Shown one piece after another: positions 31,145 through 37,172 of a stretch of DNA of 37,172 nucleotides. Under the pieces are notes generated by a model. That model did no database searches. It had not been told where the DNA came from and saw nothing but the letters and a program-made list of their open reading frames with translations. Source of the stretch: Candidatus Izemoplasma sp. Lineage in GTDB: Bacteria; Bacillota_I; Bacilli_A; Izemoplasmatales; Izemoplasmataceae. Every line of letters starts with the position of its first letter. Positions within the stretch are counted from its first letter, which is position 1. A program made the translations under genes and the position numbers. The DNA lies in the NCBI GenBank assembly GCA_007123975.1, contig SLFZ01000114.1, positions 1-37,172 on the forward strand, given 5' to 3'.

Positions 31145-31573
31145 GTGGCTAAAAAAGAAGTGAAAAACGTCGTCAAACTCCAGATTCCTGCAGGACGCGC
31201 AAACCCCGCTCCGCCGGTTGGACCGGCGCTCGGACAAGCCGGTGTCAACATCCAGGAATTCTGCACGAAATTCAACGACAAAACGAAAGATCAGATGGGA
31301 TCAATTATCCCCGTCGTCATCACGGTCTACAACGACCGCTCGTTCACGTTCATCACCAAAACCCCGCCTGCCGCAGACCTGCTTTTGAAAGCAGCCGGCA
31401 TTAAAAAAGGCGCAGGAAACCCGCTGAAAGAAAAAGTCGGAACCGTGACCCGTGAACAAGTTAAAGAAATCGCCACCATCAAAATGCCAGATCTCAACGC
31501 AAATGACGTTGAGGCCGCGATGCGGATTATTGAAGGATCCGCACGCAACATGGGAATCGTCGTCAAGGACTAG
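31145..31573 (+). CDS. rplK: 50S ribosomal protein L11
   Basis: [29 protein letters not shown] start 31145 after AGGAGG. Confidence 0.98.
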   Translation: MAKKEVKNVVKLQIPAGRANPAPPVGPALGQAGVNIQEFCTKFNDKTKDQMGSIIPVVITVYNDRSFTFITKTPPAADLLLKAAGIKKGAGNPLKEKVGTVTREQVKEIATIKMPDLNANDVEAAMRIIEGSARNMGIVVKD

Positions 31574-31599
31574 CAATTAGTTGTAGCATACAGCTATTT

Positions 31600-31624
31600 G
31601 TGGGAGGAGATTCCGCTAGACCAC
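31600..31624 (+). promoter_or_regulatory. Second candidate L1 binding site, rplK-rplA intergenic
   Basis: GTGG-GA-GGA-gat-TCC-GCTAGA-CCAC, next to the rplA ribosome site. Confidence 0.5.
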
Positions 31625-31642
31625 ATTTAGGAGGAAACAATC

Positions 31643-32338
31643 ATGGCCAAAAAAGGTAAAAAGTACCTTGAAGCGCTGAACAAAATCGATCGTGAAAAAC
31701 GTTATTCGGCCCCCGAAGCCATCGAACTGATGAAAGAAGTCTCGTTCGAAGGATTCGACGCCACCGTCGAATGCGTCATCCGGTTAAACGTCGACCCTCG
31801 TAAAGCCGACCAAAACCTACGCGGCGCCATCGTCTTACCGCACGGGACCGGGAAAACCAAACGCGTGCTCGTCTTCGCAAAAGGCGACAAAGCCAAAGAA
31901 GCCGAAGAAGCCGGCGCCGACTACGTCGGTGAAGACGACCTCGTTGAAAAAGTCATGGGAGGTTGGACCGACTTCGACACTGTCGTCGCCACCCCAGACA
32001 TGATGGCGAAAGTCGGTAAACTCGGACGCACGCTCGGCCCCAAAGGCCTCATGCCGAACCCGAAAACCGGCACCGTCACGATGGATGTCAAAAAAGCCGT
32101 TGAAGAGATTAAAGCCGGGAAAATCGAATACCGTGTCGACAAGACAAAGAACATCCACGTCGTCATCGGCAAAGTCTCATTCGACAACCAGAAGCTTCTC
32201 GACAACCTGCGCTTCTTTTACGACACGATGTTAAAGATCAAACCGGCGACCGCCAAAGGCGTGTACGTGAAAAACATTTCAGTCGCCACAACCATGGCCC
32301 CGGGCATTAAAATGAACCCCGACGCCATACTCAAGTAA
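31643..32338 (+). CDS. rplA: 50S ribosomal protein L1
   Basis: [22 protein letters not shown]. Confidence 0.98.
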   Translation: MAKKGKKYLEALNKIDREKRYSAPEAIELMKEVSFEGFDATVECVIRLNVDPRKADQNLRGAIVLPHGTGKTKRVLVFAKGDKAKEAEEAGADYVGEDDLVEKVMGGWTDFDTVVATPDMMAKVGKLGRTLGPKGLMPNPKTGTVTMDVKKAVEEIKAGKIEYRVDKTKNIHVVIGKVSFDNQKLLDNLRFFYDTMLKIKPATAKGVYVKNISVATTMAPGIKMNPDAILK

Positions 32339-32349
32339 GACCCACACAA

Positions 32350-32457
32350 TCAAATACTGTCTGAGACCCCAGGTGCCTACGGCTTAATATCCCGGGTAGA
32401 CAAAAGAACTAGATCCCCTAGACCTCTTTTGTGTTCAGACAGAAGAGGTTTTCATTT
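32350..32457 (+). ncRNA. L10 leader (ribosomal protein L10 autoregulatory RNA) with terminator
   Basis: CAGGTGCCTACGGCTTAATATCCCGGG core; CTGTCTGA/TCAGACAG P1 stem; terminator ACCTCTT...AAGAGGTTTTC. Confidence 0.9.
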
Positions 32458-32479
32458 GCACACTGTAGGAGGTGTAACC

Positions 32480-32980
32480 GTGTCAAGCAAAGCGATTGAA
32501 ACCAAACAGCAGCAAGTCGAACAGCTCACCGAACGCTTTAAGGAAGCCAAGTCCATCGTCATCGCCGATTACCTCGGCCTGACCGTCGACGAGGTCACCC
32601 AACTACGCGTTGAACTGCTCAAAAACGGCTGCGAATTTAACGTCATCAAGAACAACATCATCCGCCGTGCCGCCCAAGCGGCTGGTTACGACGACATGAT
32701 CGAACACCTGACCGGTCCGAACGCCGTCGCCCTCAGCCACGAAGACGCCGTCTCGGCCGCCAAGGTCATCCATGACTTCGCCAAAGATCACAAGAAACTC
32801 GAACTGAAAGTCGGCGTTGTCGACGGCGAGTACATGGACAACGAACGCATCAAGATTATCGCGACCCTGCCGAACCGCGAAGAACTGCTCACCATGTTCG
32901 CCGGCGGATTGCTGCAACCGATCAAGGAAGTGGCAATCGGACTTACCATGCACATTGAAAATTTAGAAGAAAGCGCATAA
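32480..32980 (+). CDS. rplJ: 50S ribosomal protein L10
   Basis: GTG start 32480; L10 sequence (SIVIADYLGLTVDEVTQLR), synteny. Confidence 0.96.
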   Translation: MSSKAIETKQQQVEQLTERFKEAKSIVIADYLGLTVDEVTQLRVELLKNGCEFNVIKNNIIRRAAQAAGYDDMIEHLTGPNAVALSHEDAVSAAKVIHDFAKDHKKLELKVGVVDGEYMDNERIKIIATLPNREELLTMFAGGLLQPIKEVAIGLTMHIENLEESA

Positions 32981-32997
32981 TTTAGGAGGAAAAAACC

Positions 32998-33363
32998 ATG
33001 GCTAAAATGACCAATGCAGACATTATCGAAGCGTTGAAAGAAAAAACGCTACTTGAACTCAAAGAACTCGTTGACATGATGAAAGAAGAATTCGGTGTAG
33101 ACCCAAGTGCCGTCGCCGTTGCTGGACCGGCCGCCGCCGAAGAAGAAGAAAAAACAGATTTCGACGTCGTCATCACCGACGTTGGAGGAAAGAAAATCGC
33201 TGTTTTGAAAGCGGTTCGTGAAGTCACTGGACTCGGCCTCAAAGAAGCCAAAGAGCTCGTCGACAACATTCCCGCAACCGTCAAAGAACAACTCAGCAAA
33301 GAAGACGCCGAAGAACTTAAAGCCAAGCTTGAAGAACAAGGCGCAACGGTTGAACTTAAGTAA
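32998..33363 (+). CDS. rplL: 50S ribosomal protein L7/L12
   Basis: [27 protein letters not shown]. Confidence 0.98.
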   Translation: MAKMTNADIIEALKEKTLLELKELVDMMKEEFGVDPSAVAVAGPAAAEEEEKTDFDVVITDVGGKKIAVLKAVREVTGLGLKEAKELVDNIPATVKEQLSKEDAEELKAKLEEQGATVELK

Positions 33364-33381
33364 TTACTGCAACGAACGGAC

Positions 33382-33409
33382 AAAAACCTGAGTGTAAGCT
33401 CGGGTTTTT
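33382..33409 (+). terminator. Intrinsic terminator after rplL
   Basis: AAAAACCTGAG-tgtaag-CTCGGGTTTTT. Confidence 0.88.
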
Positions 33410-33441
33410 GCCTATGGTACCGAGGAAAACGGGGTGAACCC

Positions 33442-34029
33442 ATGAGCCACTATTATTCCGAAGACCAACGCGACGTCAAAAGCCGTCGCCACACCGTGAC
33501 CTACACACACCAAGACAAAACCTACCGCTTTATAACCGATCACGGTGTTTTCTCCAAAGGCCACGTCGACACCGCCACCGCCGCCTTGCTTGACCATGTG
33601 TCGATTAAGGAAGGCAGCGCGGTCCTCGACCTCGGCTGCGGTTATGGCGTCATCGGCATCGTCATCGCTCGCGCTTTTGGCGCAAGCCTCACCATGAGTG
33701 ATGTCAACGAACGCGCCCTCGACCTTGCGCGTGAAAACGCCAAGACCCACGGTGTCAATGCATCGATCATCAAAAGCGATGCGTTTGAAGCCATCGACGG
33801 CTCGTTCGACGCCATCGTCACCAACCCGCCAATCCGCATCGGCAAACCACGCCTATACGGCATGCTTGAAACCGCAAAAGCGCATTTAAAACCAGGCGGC
33901 GCGCTCTGGCTTGTGATGCACAAAAAGCACGGAGCCTTGAGCACCATCGCGCACCTGAAGACGCACTACACGGCGGACGTCGTCGCAACCCACAAAGGAT
34001 TCCGCGTCATCCGCTGCGAAAGTCGTTGA
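33442..34029 (+). CDS. Class I SAM-dependent methyltransferase, RsmC/YbxB-like
   Basis: VLDLGCGYGVIGIVIA, VTNPPIRIGK; rplL-ybxB-rpoB synteny. Confidence 0.9.
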   Translation: MSHYYSEDQRDVKSRRHTVTYTHQDKTYRFITDHGVFSKGHVDTATAALLDHVSIKEGSAVLDLGCGYGVIGIVIARAFGASLTMSDVNERALDLARENAKTHGVNASIIKSDAFEAIDGSFDAIVTNPPIRIGKPRLYGMLETAKAHLKPGGALWLVMHKKHGALSTIAHLKTHYTADVVATHKGFRVIRCESR

Positions 34030-34062
34030 CACCTTGACGAGTGTGTGTTAAAATACTAAAAT
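34026..34062 (+). promoter_or_regulatory. Two overlapping promoters for rpoB
   Basis: TTGACA-N17-TAAAAT (34026-34054) and TTGACG-N17-TAAAAT (34034-34062). Confidence 0.75.
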
Positions 34063-34126
34063 GCGATACAATGCGCTTTTTTGCGTTGTGCTCGTGTTTC
34101 ACAACAAAAAACGGGGTGAAAACTTA

Positions 34127-37100
34127 GTGAACTACAAACTCATCAAATACGGCAAGAAGCGCGAACGAAGAAACTATTCGCGCGTCAAATCGAACGTCGA
34201 TCTACCCGACCTGATTCAAGTTCAAACCGACTCGTTCAGCTGGTTTGTCAAAGAAGGACTCGACGAATTATTCAGAGACATATCCCCCATTGAAAACTTC
34301 ACACAAGACCTCGAACTTTATTTTGAAAACTTCGAGTTCGCCGCACCAAAATACACCTTAGCCCAAGCCAAAGAAAAAGACTTGACCTACGCCCGTCCAC
34401 TGCGGGTGCACGTCAAACTCGTCAACAAAACCACCGGCGAGATTAAGGAACAAAAAATCTTCATGGGCGATTTCCCCTTCATGACACCGACCGGATCCTT
34501 TGTGATCAACGGATCGGAACGCGTCATCGTCAGCCAAATCGTCCGCAGCGCTGGTGTGTTCTTCTCAGAAGAGATCGACAAGAAAACACTCCGTCGTAAA
34601 TACCTCGGCCAAGTGATCCCCAACCGGGGCGCCTGGCTCGAATACGAGATCGGGTCGAAAGACACGCTTTTTGTCAAACTCGACCGCTCGAAAAAAATCC
34701 CGCTCACCACGCTCCTCTCGGCGCTCGGCTTATCGGACAAAGCGCAGCTCAAGGAACTCTACGGCAACAACACCCTGGTGGAAAGCACCCTTGAAAAGGA
34801 CCTCACCACGGACGCCAAAGAAGCCATCCTTGAGGTGTACTCAAAACTCCGACAAGGCGAAACCGCCACCATCGAGGGCGCGATGAGCTTTTTCACAAGC
34901 CGCCTCTTCGATTCGAAACGCTACGAACTCGCCGAAGTCGGCCGCTACAAAGTCAACAAGAAACTCAACATCCTCAACCACGTTCGCGACAAAGAACTCG
35001 AACACGACCTGGTCGACCCCGAGACCGGCGAAGTGCTCATTAAGCGTCACGAACGGATTACCAAAAAACATCTCAAAACCCTCGACAAACACCGCCACCT
35101 CTTTACATTTGAGGTACCCGGCGTGGTGGCCGAAGGGCTTGAATATGATTTCCAGACCCAAAAAGACATCTTGGATGCCAACCCGCACCTCGATTACCTC
35201 GGCGATGAAACCAAGCTCGAGCAAATTAAATCGCAAAAGTACCTCACCGCCGCCGCGTATGTTAAAGGTTACCTAAAAAGCGAAGGCATGACCAAGAAAC
35301 AGTACGTGGAAAAACACGGAAACGCTGCCTATGAAGCGATGGAAAGAAGCATCGCCGAAACCTTAGCGCGCGAAGAACTCCACTTCGACCTCACGAAAAT
35401 CGAGATTCTCGATGTCCGTCACCGCAACCGCGACGACGAAGAAAAAGTCATCCGCGTCATCGGCAACGACTCAAACGAGACGCGCGAACACATCGTCGCC
35501 TCAGACATCATCGCCTCGATCGCTTACTACCTCAACCTCTTTGAGGGTTACGGGCGATTGGACGACATCGACCACCTCGGCAACCGCCGTCTTCGCTTGA
35601 TTGGCGAACTGCTTAAAAACCAGTTCCGCATCGGCCTATCGAAACTCGAGAAAAACGTCAAGGACCGCATGAGCACCCAGGGCGCAAGCGACATCACACC
35701 ACAAAACCTCATCAACATTCGCCCACTCACCTCATCGCTCAAAGAGTTCTTCGGTTCAAGCCAACTCTCGCAGTTCATGAGCCAGACGAACCCGCTTGAC
35801 GAACTGACCCACAAACGCAGCATCTCGGCCCTCGGCCCCGGTGGACTCACCCGCGACCGTGCCGGCTTTGAGGTCCGTGACGTCCACTACTCACACTACG
35901 GCAGAATCTGCCCAATCGAAACCCCCGAAGGTCAAAACATCGGTCTTATCAACCGCCTGTCTTCCTACGTCCGCGTCAACAAATACGGCTTTATGGAAAC
36001 GCCGTATCTCCGCGTTGACACCATCGAACAAGAAGACGGTGACCCAATCATGCAAGTCACCGACGAGATGACCTACTTGACCGCCGACGAAGAAGAAAAC
36101 TACGTCATCGGCCAGGCCAACATCGAACTTGACGACGACTTGCGCATCACCAACGACAACGTCGTCGCCCGCCACATGGGTGACACGAAAATGTTCGCCC
36201 GCGAGCTCATCGAGTTCATCGACGTCTCACCGAAACAGATTGTCTCGATTTCAACCGCGTGCATTCCCTTCCTTGAGCACGATGACGCCAACCGCGCGCT
36301 CATGGGTGCGAACATGCAACGGCAGGCAATTCCTCTGCTCAGACCAGAAGCGCCCTTCGTCGGCACCGGCATCGAATACAAAGCCGCACAAGATTCCGGC
36401 TCTTGTTTAATCGCTGAAAACGATGGCACCGTCGAGTATGTCGATGCCAAACGCATCGTCATCCGCCGTGAAGACGGCGAGCGCGACACCTACCACTTGC
36501 GTAAGTTCGAACGCTCCAACCAAGGCACCTGCATGAACGAAGTGCCCATCGTCACCCCCGGTGAAGTCGTCAAAAAACACGACATCATCACCGACGGCCC
36601 GTCGATGGACGAAGGCGAACTCGCCCTCGGCCGCAACGTCACCGTCGCATTCATGACCTGGAACGGCTACAACTACGAAGACGCCGTCATTTTGAGTGAG
36701 CGTCTCGTCAAAGAAGATACCTACACCTCAATCCACATCGAAAAATACGAAGCAGAAGCACGAGAAACCAAACTCGGGAAAGAAGAAATCACCCGCGAGA
36801 TTCCCAACGTCGGTGAAGAAGGACGTCGTTTCTTAGACGACCGCGGCATCATCATCCCTGGCGCCGAAGTTAAAGAAGGCGACATCTTGGTCGGGAAGAT
36901 CACCCCGAAAGGGCAAACCGATCCGACACCCGAAGACAAACTTCTGCTTGCGATATTCGGTGAAAAATCCCGCGAAGTGCGCGACACCTCGCTCCGCGTT
37001 CCACACGGTGGTGGCGGCATCGTCCAAAGCGTCAAGTACTTCTCACGCGACAACGACGACGAACTCCCACCCGGCGCCCGCGAAGTCGTGCAAGTCTTCA

Positions 37101-37172
37101 TCGTCCAAAAACGGAAGATTTCAGAAGGCGACAAAATGGCCGGACGCCACGGAAACAAAGGCGTTATCTCGA
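34127..37172 (+). CDS. rpoB: RNA polymerase beta subunit, 5' part (runs off window end)
   Basis: Open frame from GTG 34127 to window end: [20 protein letters not shown]...[60 protein letters not shown]...[15 protein letters not shown]; absent from the ORF track, presumably because no stop lies in the window. Confidence 0.98.
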   Translation, partial: MNYKLIKYGKKRERRNYSRVKSNVDLPDLIQVQTDSFSWFVKEGLDELFRDISPIENFTQDLELYFENFEFAAPKYTLAQAKEKDLTYARPLRVHVKLVNKTTGEIKEQKIFMGDFPFMTPTGSFVINGSERVIVSQIVRSAGVFFSEEIDKKTLRRKYLGQVIPNRGAWLEYEIGSKDTLFVKLDRSKKIPLTTLLSALGLSDKAQLKELYGNNTLVESTLEKDLTTDAKEAILEVYSKLRQGETATIEGAMSFFTSRLFDSKRYELAEVGRYKVNKKLNILNHVRDKELEHDLVDPETGEVLIKRHERITKKHLKTLDKHRHLFTFEVPGVVAEGLEYDFQTQKDILDANPHLDYLGDETKLEQIKSQKYLTAAAYVKGYLKSEGMTKKQYVEKHGNAAYEAMERSIAETLAREELHFDLTKIEILDVRHRNRDDEEKVIRVIGNDSNETREHIVASDIIASIAYYLNLFEGYGRLDDIDHLGNRRLRLIGELLKNQFRIGLSKLEKNVKDRMSTQGASDITPQNLINIRPLTSSLKEFFGSSQLSQFMSQTNPLDELTHKRSISALGPGGLTRDRAGFEVRDVHYSHYGRICPIETPEGQNIGLINRLSSYVRVNKYGFMETPYLRVDTIEQEDGDPIMQVTDEMTYLTADEEENYVIGQANIELDDDLRITNDNVVARHMGDTKMFARELIEFIDVSPKQIVSISTACIPFLEHDDANRALMGANMQRQAIPLLRPEAPFVGTGIEYKAAQDSGSCLIAENDGTVEYVDAKRIVIRREDGERDTYHLRKFERSNQGTCMNEVPIVTPGEVVKKHDIITDGPSMDEGELALGRNVTVAFMTWNGYNYEDAVILSERLVKEDTYTSIHIEKYEAEARETKLGKEEITREIPNVGEEGRRFLDDRGIIIPGAEVKEGDILVGKITPKGQTDPTPEDKLLLAIFGEKSREVRDTSLRVPHGGGGIVQSVKYFSRDNDDELPPGAREVVQVFIVQKRKISEGDKMAGRHGNKGVIS

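Noticed and set aside
1-37172. Mobile elements, CRISPR arrays, tRNA/rRNA genes, toxin-antitoxin or defence genes
   Set aside because: No repeats, transposase, cloverleaf or defence-type ORFs were seen; essentially all space is accounted for by conserved housekeeping genes.

Overview
The window is a dense, all-plus-strand housekeeping cluster. It holds the S10-spc-alpha ribosomal protein operon (rpsJ 3' end to rplQ), then ecfA1-ecfA2-ecfT-truA, tmk-holB-ricT-(trmN6/yabB-like)-rsmI-metG, rplM-rpsI, gltX, cspA, cysS-mrnC-rlmB-sigH-like, rpmG-secE-nusG, rplK-rplA, rplJ-rplL, an rsmC/ybxB-like methyltransferase, and the 5' ~1015 codons of rpoB. Gene order and protein types (zinc-binding S14/L33/Adk, GTG/TTG starts, strong GGAGG ribosome sites) point to a Bacilli/Mollicutes-related organism that uses the standard code (UGA is a stop). 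The genus cannot be determined from sequence alone. I found no mobile element, CRISPR array, defence locus or other clearly new system. The items most worth a second look are: two similar L1-operator-like RNA motifs, one before rplK and one before rplA; a ~90-residue unexplained N-terminal extension on a divergent TruA; non-consensus residues in the RpoB rifampicin pocket; a 59-nt out-of-frame ricT/methyltransferase overlap; a three-helix SecE; an enlarged EcfT; and an L10 leader with a visible terminator/anti-terminator arrangement. Coordinates and motifs were read by eye. Family assignments come from recognised motifs and synteny, not database searches.
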